Source of the DNA: an uncultured beta proteobacterium
GTDB taxonomy: Bacteria > Pseudomonadota > Gammaproteobacteria > Burkholderiales > Burkholderiaceae_C
Reading direction: 5' to 3'
Assembly: GCA_903960915.1 (NCBI GenBank)
Contig: CAJCCO010000045.1
Location: 1-64,000, forward strand
Length of the DNA: 64,000 bases
The notes under the pieces are model-generated. The model was not told the origin of the DNA. It saw nothing but the letters and a program-made list of their open reading frames with translations, and did not search any database. Both the position numbers and the translations under genes were made by a program. Of the stretch, positions 30,090 to 38,799 are shown one piece after another (within the stretch, counting starts at the first letter, position 1; the number at the start of each line of letters is the position of its first letter).

Positions 30090-32501
30090 ATGAACGCACC
30101 GGTACAAACTGTTGAGGCCCGCGAACTCGCGCTGGCTGGCATGGGCGCCTCGCGCCTGCGCAAGGAAGACGCCCGTTTCATTCAGGGCAAGGGCAACTAC
30201 GTTGACGACATCAAGATGGCTGGCATGCTGCACATGGACATCGTGCGCTCACCCATTGCCCATGGCCGCATTATCAGAATCAACAAAGAGGCCGCGCTGG
30301 CTATTCCCGGCGTGCACGCCGTGTTGACGGCTGACGACCTCAAACCCCTGAAACTGCACTGGATGCCCACCCTGGCCGGTGACGTGGCCGCCGTGCTGGC
30401 CGACCAAAAGGTTCACTTCCAGATGCAGGAAGTGGCCATCGTGATCGCCGACGACCGCTACATTGCCGCCGATGCGGTGGAAGCGGTCGAGGTCGAATAC
30501 GAAGAGCTGCCTGTGGTGATGGACCCCTATGCAGCCTTGCATCCCGACGCACCCGTTATTCGTGACGACCTGGCGGGCAAGACCGAAGGCGCTCACGGCA
30601 AGCGTGACCACCACAACCACATCTTCACGTGGGATGCGGGTGACAAATCAGCTGCAGATGCCGCTTTCGAAAAAGCCGAAGTGACTGTTTCGCAGCACAT
30701 GTACTACCCCCGGGTGCACCCCTGCCCGCTGGAAACCTGTGGCTGCGTTGCTTCGTACGACCCGGTCAGGGGCGACCTGACCACCTTCATCACCTCGCAG
30801 GCGCCGCACGTGGTGCGCACCGTGGTGTCCATGTTGTCAGGTATTCCTGAGTCCAAAGTGCGCATCGTCAGCCCCGACATCGGTGGTGGCTTTGGCAACA
30901 AGGTGGGCATCTACCCGGGCTATGTGTGCGCCATCGTCGCCTCCATCGTGCTGGGCCGTCCGGTCAAGTGGGTTGAGGACCGTATTGAAAACATTTCCTC
31001 CACCGCCTTCGCCCGTGACTACCACATGGACGGCGAACTGGCCGCCACGGCCGATGGCAAGATCACCGGCCTGCGTGTGAACGTGGTGGCTGACCACGGT
31101 GCGTTTGACGCCTGTGCCGACCCCACCAAGTTCCCGGCCGGCATGTTCCACATCGTGTCTGGCAGCTACGACATTCCCGCGGCACACGCCAGCGTGAAAG
31201 GTGTTTACACCAACAAGGCGCCTGGCGGCGTGGCGTACCGTTGCTCGTTCCGCGTGACCGAAGCCGTGTATTTGATTGAGCGCATGGTCGATGTGCTGGC
31301 GCAAAAGCTGGGCATGGACAAGGCCGAGATTCGGGCCAAGAACTTCGTCAAAAAAGAACAGTTCCCGTACACCAGCGCCTTTGGTTTTGAATACGACTCG
31401 GGCGACTACCAAACCGCGCTGGACAAAGTGCTCGAAGCCGTGGACTACAAAGGCTTGCGTGCCGAGCAAGCGGCCAAACGGGCGGACCCCAACAGCCCCA
31501 CACTGATGGGCATTGGCCTGGTCACCTTCACCGAGGTGGTTGGCGCTGGCCCTTCCAAGATGTGCGACATCCTGGGTGTGGGCATGTTCGACTCCTGCGA
31601 AATCCGCATTCACCCCACCGGCAGCGCCATTGCCCGCATGGGCACCATCACGCAAGGACAAGGCCACCAAACCACCTACGCGCAGATCATTGCCACCGAG
31701 TTGGGCATTCCGTCTGAGGTGATTCAGGTTGAAGAAGGTGACACCTCCACCGCCCCCTACGGCCTGGGCACCTACGGTTCTCGCTCCACACCCGTGGCTG
31801 GCGCAGCCATTGCCCTGGCGGCCCGCAAAATCCACGCGAAAGCCCGCAAGATCGCTGCCCACATGCTTGAAGTCAATGAAAACGACCTCGACTGGGAAGT
31901 GGACCGCTTCAAAGTCAAAGGGGACGACAGCAAGTTCAAAACCATGGCCGACGTGGCCTGGCAGGCCTACCACCAGCCGCCAGCCGGCCTGGAGCCTGGC
32001 CTGGAAGCCGTGCATTACTACGACCCGCCAAACTTCACCTTCCCCTTTGGTATCTACCTCTGTGTGGTGGACATCGACCGGGCCACGGGCGAAACCAAAA
32101 TTCGCCGCTTCTACGCGCTGGACGACTGCGGTACCCGCATCAACCCGATGATCATCGAAGGCCAGATTCATGGCGGCCTGACCGAAGGTTTTGCCGTGGC
32201 CATGGGCCAGCAAATGCCGTTTGATGCGCAGGGTAATCTGTTGGGCAACACGCTGATGGACTACTTCCTGCCCACCTTCGTCGAAACCCCCCATTGGGAA
32301 ACCGACCATACCGTGACCCCTTCGCCCCACCACCCGCTGGGTGCCAAAGGCGTGGCCGAGTCGCCTCACGTTGGCTCAATTCCCACCTTCACCTCGGCCA
32401 TGGTCGATGCCTTCGCTCACCTGGGTGTGACCCACCTGGACATGCCGCACAACGCGTTTCGAACCTGGAAGGCACTGCGCGCGCACGGCGCTGCCTTGTA
32501 A
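30090..32501 (+). CDS. coxL: Aerobic CO dehydrogenase large subunit, form I (Mo-Cu)
   Basis: CoxL is the catalytic subunit that oxidises CO with water to CO2 at a Mo-S-Cu site bound to molybdopterin cytosine dinucleotide. The diagnostic form I motif AYRCSFR lies at residues 382-388, with C385 as the copper-binding cysteine. This separates true CO dehydrogenases (AYxCSFR) from form II enzymes (AYRGAGR). It has 803 residues. The catalytic glutamate region GAKGVAESP is present near the C-terminus. Upstream coxS ends 28 bases away; coxG follows. Confidence 0.98.
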   Translation: MNAPVQTVEARELALAGMGASRLRKEDARFIQGKGNYVDDIKMAGMLHMDIVRSPIAHGRIIRINKEAALAIPGVHAVLTADDLKPLKLHWMPTLAGDVAAVLADQKVHFQMQEVAIVIADDRYIAADAVEAVEVEYEELPVVMDPYAALHPDAPVIRDDLAGKTEGAHGKRDHHNHIFTWDAGDKSAADAAFEKAEVTVSQHMYYPRVHPCPLETCGCVASYDPVRGDLTTFITSQAPHVVRTVVSMLSGIPESKVRIVSPDIGGGFGNKVGIYPGYVCAIVASIVLGRPVKWVEDRIENISSTAFARDYHMDGELAATADGKITGLRVNVVADHGAFDACADPTKFPAGMFHIVSGSYDIPAAHASVKGVYTNKAPGGVAYRCSFRVTEAVYLIERMVDVLAQKLGMDKAEIRAKNFVKKEQFPYTSAFGFEYDSGDYQTALDKVLEAVDYKGLRAEQAAKRADPNSPTLMGIGLVTFTEVVGAGPSKMCDILGVGMFDSCEIRIHPTGSAIARMGTITQGQGHQTTYAQIIATELGIPSEVIQVEEGDTSTAPYGLGTYGSRSTPVAGAAIALAARKIHAKARKIAAHMLEVNENDLDWEVDRFKVKGDDSKFKTMADVAWQAYHQPPAGLEPGLEAVHYYDPPNFTFPFGIYLCVVDIDRATGETKIRRFYALDDCGTRINPMIIEGQIHGGLTEGFAVAMGQQMPFDAQGNLLGNTLMDYFLPTFVETPHWETDHTVTPSPHHPLGAKGVAESPHVGSIPTFTSAMVDAFAHLGVTHLDMPHNAFRTWKALRAHGAAL

Positions 32502-32513
32502 TCAGGAATAAGC

Positions 32514-33146
32514 ATGGAAGTCAAACTCGACAAACAATACCCGCTGGATGTGGATGCCGCACGGGCATGGGCCCTGCTCACCGACCTCAAGGCGGTGGCC
32601 AGTTGCATGCCTGGGGCTGCCATCACTGAGCAGCTGTCAGAGACCTCGTACAAAGGCGGAGTGAAGGTCAAGGTGGGGCCGGCGGTCGCACAATTTGGCG
32701 GCACGGTAGACGTTATCGAGGCAGTCATTGCCGAGCGCAAGATGGTCTTGCGCGGCAAAGGTGCCGACAAAGGCGGCTCGTCTGCCTCCATGGACCTGAC
32801 CGCCATCATCACCCCCGACCCGACCAACCCGGCGCATTGCGTGCTGAATGGTCAGGCCGCCGTGATTGTGAACGGCAAGTTTGCACAGTTTGGTGGCCGC
32901 ATGATGGTGCAGGTGTCCGACATGCTGCTGGCGCAGTTTGTAGAAAACTTTCGCCAGACCGCCCTGACCTTGCCGGCCGCTGATGGTTCGACCAGTGCTG
33001 CGGCACCAGCTGAAGGCTCTGCAGCTTCTGCGGGTCAGACCACTTCTGCGGCAGCACCTGTGGTGGCCCGCGAGATCAATGGTCTGGCTATTTTTTGGGC
33101 CTTGATCAAGAGTTGGTTCAGCGGTTTGTTCGGCAAACGGGCCTGA
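32514..33146 (+). CDS. coxG: CoxG, SRPBCC-family CO dehydrogenase membrane anchor
   Basis: CoxG (210 residues) recruits CO dehydrogenase to the membrane and is thought to carry quinone between it and the respiratory chain. The first ~150 residues are an SRPBCC domain (starting with LDKQYPLDVDAARAWALLTD). An Ala/Ser/Thr-rich linker follows, then a short amphipathic C-terminal helix (GLAIFWALIKSWFSGLFG) suited to membrane attachment. Here it follows coxL directly, whereas in the Oligotropha megaplasmid order coxG lies after coxF. Confidence 0.92.
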   Translation: MEVKLDKQYPLDVDAARAWALLTDLKAVASCMPGAAITEQLSETSYKGGVKVKVGPAVAQFGGTVDVIEAVIAERKMVLRGKGADKGGSSASMDLTAIITPDPTNPAHCVLNGQAAVIVNGKFAQFGGRMMVQVSDMLLAQFVENFRQTALTLPAADGSTSAAAPAEGSAASAGQTTSAAAPVVAREINGLAIFWALIKSWFSGLFGKRA

Positions 33147-33148
33147 AC

Positions 33149-34117
33149 ATGTCCAAGCCAGACCTGTCTGGGCAGCCTGCCACCGAAGAGCGCTTGCTGC
33201 GCGAAAGGTTGCAGCGCTCGGGCTATCTGGTTGACGAAGACCTGGCCACCACCGTGTGGCTGGCCTCTGCCTTGCAGCGACCTTTGCTGATTGAGGGCGA
33301 CGCCGGGGTCGGTAAAACGGCGCTGGCTACGGCGCTGGCCCACTCTCAAAGTGAGCAAGGTGCCACGCTGGTTAGGCTGCAATGTTTTGAAGGCCTGGAC
33401 ATGGCGCAGGCCGCTTACGAGTGGAACTACGGCCGCCAGTTGATGGCCATCCGCTTGAGTGACGCGGCGCCATCGGGGGCGGCCAAAGTTCGTGAGTCCG
33501 ACGTCTTCAGCCGCGCGTATTTGTTGGAGCGACCCCTGCTTCGCGCCATCAGCCAGACCGGCCCCTGCGTGCTGCTGATTGACGAAATAGACCGTGCCGA
33601 CGAAGCCTTTGAAGCCTTCTTGCTCGAAGTGCTTGCCGACTACCAAATCACCGTGCCCGAGATTGGCACCATCCGCGCCACACACATTCCTCAAGTGATT
33701 CTGACCAGCAATGGCACCCGTGAACTGTCTGACGCCTTGCGCCGCCGCTGCCTCTACCACTACCTCGATTACCCGACGCTGGCGCGAGAGATCGCCATCG
33801 TCAAAAGCGCCTTACCCGAGGCCGACACCCGGCTGGTGGAAGACGCCGTGCAGTTCGTCCAACGCCTTCGCCGGGAAGACCTGGCCAAAATTCCCGGCAT
33901 CGCCGAAACGCTGGACTGGGTGCGCGCGCTCTTTCTCCTGCGCCACGTCTCTCTGCCCGAAGACATGTCGGCGGTGCTGGGCACCTTGGGCTGCTTACTC
34001 AAAACCCGTGAAGACCGCTTCATGATGGGGGCGGACCGGTTGCGCCAACTGGTTGAAGGGCGTCGCTCGGTGGGCGTGGCTGAAAAGGGTGCGGGCCAGA
34101 CTCAGGCGGTGGCATGA
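33149..34117 (+). CDS. coxD: CoxD, MoxR-type AAA+ ATPase for CO dehydrogenase maturation
   Basis: CoxD is an AAA+ chaperone needed to insert sulfur and copper into the CoxL active site. The 322-residue protein has Walker A GDAGVGKTAL at 50-59, Walker B VLLIDEIDRAD near 142-152 and sensor SNGTRELSDALRRRC. The start at 33149 lies 2 bases after the coxG stop; an upstream in-frame start would overlap coxG. It overlaps coxE by four bases. Confidence 0.94.
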   Translation: MSKPDLSGQPATEERLLRERLQRSGYLVDEDLATTVWLASALQRPLLIEGDAGVGKTALATALAHSQSEQGATLVRLQCFEGLDMAQAAYEWNYGRQLMAIRLSDAAPSGAAKVRESDVFSRAYLLERPLLRAISQTGPCVLLIDEIDRADEAFEAFLLEVLADYQITVPEIGTIRATHIPQVILTSNGTRELSDALRRRCLYHYLDYPTLAREIAIVKSALPEADTRLVEDAVQFVQRLRREDLAKIPGIAETLDWVRALFLLRHVSLPEDMSAVLGTLGCLLKTREDRFMMGADRLRQLVEGRRSVGVAEKGAGQTQAVA

Positions 34118-35298
34118 ACGACACCCCAGCCACTGCGCCCTCAGAGCGTCTGGCTGGTTTCGCCGCGCTGCTGCGCGAACACGGCTTGACCGTGGGCGTG
34201 GCCGAGCAACAAGCCATGCTGCAAGCGGCCGTGCGCTTTGGCCCCCTGCAAGAGCGTTCGCTGCAGGCCGCCTGGCGGGCCATTGCCTGCCACAGCCACC
34301 GCGAATGGAAGCTCTGGCCCGACGTGTACGAGCGCTTTTGGCACCCCGACAAATTACGTGGCGGTGTCAAAGTAAGCGGCCAGACCCGCGCCAGCCACAA
34401 CCTGCGCCAAAGCGTGCAAGCCCTGCACGACCGGATGAACGAACAGCAAGACACGGCAAGCCAGCCCGGCGCGCAGCCAACGTCAACCCATACGGCAGGC
34501 GATATGCCAGCCGTCAGCCACAACGAGCAAGATGCGGCCAGCTCGCGCGCGCAAGGGGGTGCTAGCCGCACCGAAGCGTTGCACCAGCGCGATGGCCAGA
34601 TGTGGATGCCGCAAGAACTGAGTGCCCTGCAAAGCCTGGCCCGCCAAATTACCGCCAAGCTGCAACCGCGCAACACCCGGCGCTGGCGCGTGGCCCTGCG
34701 TGGCCCGCGCCTGGACTTGCGCCAGACGCTGCGCCGCAGTGTGGGCTGGGGCGGTGAGCTGATGCAACCGGCCTGGAAAGTGAAACGCCAAGAACCGCCC
34801 CGCCTGTTCATCCTGGCCGATGTCAGCCGCTCCATGGAGTCGCATGCTGCGCTGTTTTTACGCGTGGCACGGGCTTTCGCGCTGGAGGCGCAAGCCCGGG
34901 TCTTCGTGTTCCATACCCGCCTGGCAGAAGTCACGCCGCTCATGCAGCGCGACACACCGGTTATTCAGGAAAAGGTCAATGCCGTGACGGCCGGGTTTGG
35001 CGGTGGCACGCGCATCGCGGCCAGCTTGCAGGACTTTACCCGCCACGAGGCACGCGTGCAGCTCAACCGGGGCTCACGTGTGTGGGTGTTTTCGGACGGT
35101 TTTGACACCGACGAGCCTGACCGTCTGGCCGCCGCCCTGCAAGCGCTGCGTGCTCGCGGCGCGCGCATCACCTGGTTCCACCCTACCCTGCAAATCCCAG
35201 CTGCTGCAGCCCTGCAACGTGCCCGCGGCAGCATTGAGCGCTTTGTACCACTGGCCAGCCTGGCCGACCTGGCCGCTGCCCGTGCTGTATTGCAATGA
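34114..35298 (+). CDS. coxE: CoxE, von Willebrand factor A domain protein
   Basis: CoxE (394 residues) works with the ATPase CoxD to mature CO dehydrogenase. The C-terminal half is a VWA domain with the metal-ion MIDAS motif D236-V-S238-R-S240. The N-terminal half is a DUF/CoxE helical region (GFAALLREHGLTVGVAEQQAM) with a low-complexity Gln/Thr/Ala stretch near residues 110-150. The ATGA overlap with coxD shows translational coupling of the ATPase-VWA pair. Confidence 0.94.
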   Translation: MNDTPATAPSERLAGFAALLREHGLTVGVAEQQAMLQAAVRFGPLQERSLQAAWRAIACHSHREWKLWPDVYERFWHPDKLRGGVKVSGQTRASHNLRQSVQALHDRMNEQQDTASQPGAQPTSTHTAGDMPAVSHNEQDAASSRAQGGASRTEALHQRDGQMWMPQELSALQSLARQITAKLQPRNTRRWRVALRGPRLDLRQTLRRSVGWGGELMQPAWKVKRQEPPRLFILADVSRSMESHAALFLRVARAFALEAQARVFVFHTRLAEVTPLMQRDTPVIQEKVNAVTAGFGGGTRIAASLQDFTRHEARVQLNRGSRVWVFSDGFDTDEPDRLAAALQALRARGARITWFHPTLQIPAAAALQRARGSIERFVPLASLADLAAARAVLQ

Positions 35299-35347
35299 CG
35301 TATTGCCAAGACGTGTTACACAAACATTTGAATTCAAGGAGATCACC

Positions 35348-36229
35348 ATGAACCGAAACGAATGGATCACCCAAGCCGCCCGCTTGCAAAGCGCTGAGCA
35401 AGCGTTTGCCCTGGTCACCGTGCTGAGCGCCCAGGCCCCCACGTCCGGCAAAGCGGGCGACAAAGCCGTAGTCACGGCCGATGGCCAGATTCACGGCTGG
35501 ATTGGTGGCGGTTGCGCGCAGCCCGCAGTGATCAAAACCGTGCGCCGCGCCCTGATGGATGGTCAACCGCGCAAGATCCGCATTTCACCTGCGGATGAAA
35601 GTGCCGAACGTGATCTGGGTGACGTGCTCGAATTTGGCATGGCCTGCCATTCAGGGGGAACGCTGGAGTTGTTTGTTGACCCAGTCTTACCCTCGGCCAC
35701 CTTGACCGTGGTGGGCGACTCGCCTGTGGCCCGTGCGCTGGTCAGTTTGGCTCCCCGCGTGGGCTTGCGTGTGGCGCTGGTAGCGCATGGCGCAGTAGCC
35801 GCAGATTTTGCAGATGCCGATACGGTGCTGGCCAGCGACGAGGTGGACGCCGTCTTGGCTCAACTGCCCTCGACCCCGTTTGTGGTGGTGGCGACCCAAG
35901 GACGGCGTGACTTGCAAGGCCTCAAGGCTGCGCTGGCCCTGCAGCCTCAGACCCTGTGGTTTGTCTCCAGTGCCAAGAAAGCCCTGGTGCTACGCGGCAC
36001 CTTGGTGGCCAGCGGTGAAGACGCCGCGGCCGTGGCCCGTATCGTGGCCCCAGCCGGAGAATTTATTGGCGCTCAAACGCCGGAAGAAATTGCCTTGTCG
36101 GTGCTGACCTCGGTGGTGGCTGCGCGCCGCGGCCGTGAGCCTCAAGTGGCCATGGCACCGCTGGAAGCGCCGGCTCTTGCTGCCCTGGCTGTGGCACCAT
36201 CGGCCAAATCATCTTGCTGTGGAGGTTGA
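35348..36229 (+). CDS. coxF: CoxF, XdhC/CoxI-family maturation protein
   Basis: CoxF (293 residues) belongs to the XdhC family, which binds the Mo cofactor and helps install it, with sulfuration, in Mo hydroxylases. It has the N-terminal XdhC_CoxI segment around GWIGGGCAQPAV and a Rossmann-like C-terminal half (LTVVGDSPVARALVSLAP). It ends in SSCCGG. The start at 35348 is supported by AGGAGATC 7 bases upstream; the frame runs 117 codons further back through coxE and is a shadow. mocA begins 2 bases after its stop. Confidence 0.92.
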   Translation: MNRNEWITQAARLQSAEQAFALVTVLSAQAPTSGKAGDKAVVTADGQIHGWIGGGCAQPAVIKTVRRALMDGQPRKIRISPADESAERDLGDVLEFGMACHSGGTLELFVDPVLPSATLTVVGDSPVARALVSLAPRVGLRVALVAHGAVAADFADADTVLASDEVDAVLAQLPSTPFVVVATQGRRDLQGLKAALALQPQTLWFVSSAKKALVLRGTLVASGEDAAAVARIVAPAGEFIGAQTPEEIALSVLTSVVAARRGREPQVAMAPLEAPALAALAVAPSAKSSCCGG

Positions 36230-36231
36230 AC

Positions 36232-36912
36232 ATGGGGTGCATTCTCAAGGGCGGTGGCGGCTTGTACAGCCGTGTGGCAGTCGGTGCTGTGTTGTTGGCC
36301 GCCGGGTCAGGTTCGCGCATGGGCCATCGCCCCAAAAGCTTGCTGGAGCTTGGGGGGGTGCCCCTGATTCGGCGTCAGCTGATTGCGCTGTCGGGCGCGG
36401 GTGTGGACGAGGTGGTGGTGGTGCTGGGGCATTACGCCGACCGCATTGAAGAAGCCGTCCGAGAGTTCCCGGTCACCCTGGTGCGCAACCCCGACCCGGA
36501 TGCGGGGCAAGTTTCTTCGCTGCGTTTGGGACTGAGCGCGCTGTCCCCCAAACTCGATGCGGTGCTGGTGGCCCTGGCCGACCAACCGCTGATCAACTCG
36601 CAAGACATCAATGACCTGATCGGGGCCTACAAAAAGCGCCCGGCCAACACCCAAGTGGTGCAGCCCATGGTGAATGGCTTGCCGGGCAACCCGGTCATGT
36701 TCAGCGCCGAGGTGCGTGAGCAAATTCTGGCGGGCGATGCGAATGTGGGCTGCCGCCAATGGCAGTCAGCCCACGCCGACCAGGTGCACCCGTGGGTCAG
36801 CAGCAACAACCGTTACCGAACCGATGTGGACACCCTCGAAGACATAGAGGCGCTGGCCGCGCGCACCGGACACCGCCTGAAATGGCCCGCCGAATGGGTC
36901 GAAGTGGCCTGA
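36232..36912 (+). CDS. mocA: MocA/MobA-like molybdenum cofactor nucleotidyltransferase
   Basis: This 226-residue NTP-transferase has the nucleotide-binding loop LAAGSGSRMG (residues 22-31), the usual lysine a few residues later, and ALADQPLI and GLPGNPVMF in the catalytic part. The family makes molybdopterin cytosine dinucleotide from CTP, the cofactor form used by CO dehydrogenase. This fits its place in the cox operon. GGAGG lies 6 bases before the ATG at 36232, which decides the start over an upstream TTG. The gene symbol is by family and context. Confidence 0.87.
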   Translation: MGCILKGGGGLYSRVAVGAVLLAAGSGSRMGHRPKSLLELGGVPLIRRQLIALSGAGVDEVVVVLGHYADRIEEAVREFPVTLVRNPDPDAGQVSSLRLGLSALSPKLDAVLVALADQPLINSQDINDLIGAYKKRPANTQVVQPMVNGLPGNPVMFSAEVREQILAGDANVGCRQWQSAHADQVHPWVSSNNRYRTDVDTLEDIEALAARTGHRLKWPAEWVEVA

Positions 36913-36940
36913 AGTCGCCTGAATTCATCGCAGTCAAACC

Positions 36941-37636
36941 ATGCTCCAGCCCGACCCCTTGCACGCGTTTTGGCACACGCCCATTGGCGTGCACCGCCTG
37001 GCACAAGCCGATGCGGTGAACGAGGTGCTGGTGCGGGTGTTCCAGACCCTGCGGGCGACCGATGCCACAGCGCCAACCGCTCAACCCTTTTATGCCAGCC
37101 GCGACGATTTGCTGCAGCGCATTCGGCTGCCCGAGTGGGAGCAATTGGTGCGCTTCATTGTGGACAGCGTGCGCCAGACCGTGGTGCTGGCCAACCAGGG
37201 CGCTTGGCATGAGGCCAAGCCAGGTTTTCAAATTGCCATGCGCGGTATCTGGTTCCAAATCTCCAGCCAAGGCAGCCACCACGACGTGCACACCCACGGC
37301 AATTGCTCATGGTCGGGGGTCTATTGCCTGCAGGTCGATCCGACCGAACAACGCAGCCAGCACCCGGTGCTGGGCGCGGCCAACGGCGTCACCCGTTTTT
37401 ACGGCCCGCACTTCAACCGCTTGGGCGGGGCCGCCATGGATTTTGGCAACGCCTATTTGCAAAACGCCCACCTCGATGTGCCGCCTGTGCCAGGTCAATT
37501 GGTGGTATTTCCCTCGTGGCTGGCGCACCAGGCCATGCCCTACCATGGCTCGGCTGATCGGGTCATCGTGTCCTTCAATGTGAGCGTGCATGCGGCCGGT
37601 GGCTCGGACGAGTTGCACAGTTATGCCCATGTCTGA
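36941..37636 (+). CDS. Putative 2-oxoglutarate/Fe(II) dioxygenase (TIGR02466-like) in the cox cluster
   Basis: This 231-residue protein has a double-stranded beta-helix metal-site pattern: SHHDVHTHGNCSWSGVYCL around residues 113-130, with H117 and H119 as candidate ligands beside D115, and the distal H196 with R207 in FPSWLAHQAM...RVIVSF. This matches the TIGR02466 family of putative 2OG-Fe(II) oxygenases (PF13759 type). The reaction is unknown. It follows mocA by 28 bases and overlaps the next gene, so it is part of the cox transcript. It could modify a Cox protein, but nothing in the sequence shows a substrate. Confidence 0.72.
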   Translation: MLQPDPLHAFWHTPIGVHRLAQADAVNEVLVRVFQTLRATDATAPTAQPFYASRDDLLQRIRLPEWEQLVRFIVDSVRQTVVLANQGAWHEAKPGFQIAMRGIWFQISSQGSHHDVHTHGNCSWSGVYCLQVDPTEQRSQHPVLGAANGVTRFYGPHFNRLGGAAMDFGNAYLQNAHLDVPPVPGQLVVFPSWLAHQAMPYHGSADRVIVSFNVSVHAAGGSDELHSYAHV

Positions 37637-38750
37637 AACGAAACGCGTGTCACCCTCAGCACCCCGTGGCTTGGCCCATGCGGGCGAGGTCGCGCAGTGG
37701 ACCGTTCTTTTGCTGGGCTGGCTCTGGTTGGGTGAACAGGGCATGCGGCTCGGTTGGTCAATGGCCAGCGGCGTGCTAGCGGTGGCGGTGTGGTGGACAG
37801 TTCGCATTGTCTTGCGGGGCAGCACCTGGGCTTTTCAGTGCGCGCCTGCAGTGATGGGCTTTTGCGGCCTGTTGACCGCCTGGGGCGTCTTCATGCCCGA
37901 ACTCTTGGTCAACCCCGCAGCGGCCCATGCCTGCCTGCTGGGCCTTGCGGTGGTCTGGGGCCTGTGGAGTGCCTTGATGGAGACGCGCACCCAGGTCAGC
38001 ACATTTCAGCTCGCACCCATGGCCTGGCATCCCTTGCTGGCTGCCGGATTGGTGGTTGGCGCCTGGCACATGCCCGGCGTTCAACAATTTGCACCCTTGG
38101 GTACTGGTCTCTTGCTGGCCTTGTGTGCGCTTATTTTGTACATGCGTGACCGTTGTCAGGCCTTGCGCGCACCCCAGTGCCGCGGACCGCGTGCCAGCCT
38201 GCCCAACTTGCTGGCGCCCTCGGCCATGGGGGTGATGATGGGCAGCCTGTGGCTGGGCAACGCATGGTGTGACAGCCTGGGTATCAGCACCGATCAGCGG
38301 GTGGTGGCACACCTGGTTCTGATGGCGGGTTTGCCCGCCCTGATGGACTGGGTGCTGCGCTTGCCCGGCCCCTCCAAGTTGCCGGGCATGCCCGATCTTC
38401 GAACATATGCCGGTCTAGGTTTATTGGCGCTGGGGACGCCCCTTTTTCTGGGTGATAGCCCTGTGCATAGTGTGTTGGCCATGCTGCTGCCCTCGCTGGC
38501 CTGGGCTGTGCACTGCAGCCGATACCGTACACCCCAGGGGTTGGCTGGTGCCGTCTCGTCTCGGCCTACAAAAAGCCTGGCCGTGCTGCTGGGGCCTGTT
38601 TTACTGGTGTTGGTGGGGGTGGCCAGCCCATTGCATGGGCCTGCGGCCTTGCAGTCGGCGCTGTCTTTGCTGGGCGGGCTGGCAGCTTGGCATCTGATCC
38701 ATGTTTGGCGGCGTACGCAAGCTGCCAGCAACGCGCTGTCCGTCACCTGA
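37629..38750 (+). CDS. Multi-pass membrane protein of unknown function in the cox cluster
   Basis: I do not recognise this 373-residue protein. Hydrophobicity suggests about 10-12 membrane helices over the whole length, with short polar loops. It contains scattered cysteines (for example near RDRCQALRAPQC) and several histidines in or near helices. It resembles in size but not in clear motifs the NnrS-like haem-copper proteins. The start at 37629 overlaps the preceding stop by 8 bases; 37623 is an alternative. Its position between the 2OG-oxygenase-like gene and coxI implies a role in CO dehydrogenase assembly, metal or cofactor transport, or CO/quinone coupling; this is inference. Confidence 0.7.
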   Translation: MSETKRVSPSAPRGLAHAGEVAQWTVLLLGWLWLGEQGMRLGWSMASGVLAVAVWWTVRIVLRGSTWAFQCAPAVMGFCGLLTAWGVFMPELLVNPAAAHACLLGLAVVWGLWSALMETRTQVSTFQLAPMAWHPLLAAGLVVGAWHMPGVQQFAPLGTGLLLALCALILYMRDRCQALRAPQCRGPRASLPNLLAPSAMGVMMGSLWLGNAWCDSLGISTDQRVVAHLVLMAGLPALMDWVLRLPGPSKLPGMPDLRTYAGLGLLALGTPLFLGDSPVHSVLAMLLPSLAWAVHCSRYRTPQGLAGAVSSRPTKSLAVLLGPVLLVLVGVASPLHGPAALQSALSLLGGLAAWHLIHVWRRTQAASNALSVT

Positions 38751-38799
38751 TCGACATCCCCTATCGCGACCCCTGATCAATCCATAATTCCCCTGACCT

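Noticed and set aside
30837-32369. 510-codon minus-strand frame opposite coxL
   Set aside because: It mirrors the high-GC codon pattern of coxL and shows no domain. CoxL is fully supported on the other strand.
34997-35347. Upstream extension of coxF
   Set aside because: The 117 extra codons overlap coxE in another frame, and a good ribosome-binding site supports the internal ATG.
37629-38750. NnrS identity for the orphan membrane protein
   Set aside because: Size and helix number are similar, but I could not find the conserved His-rich pattern expected of NnrS.
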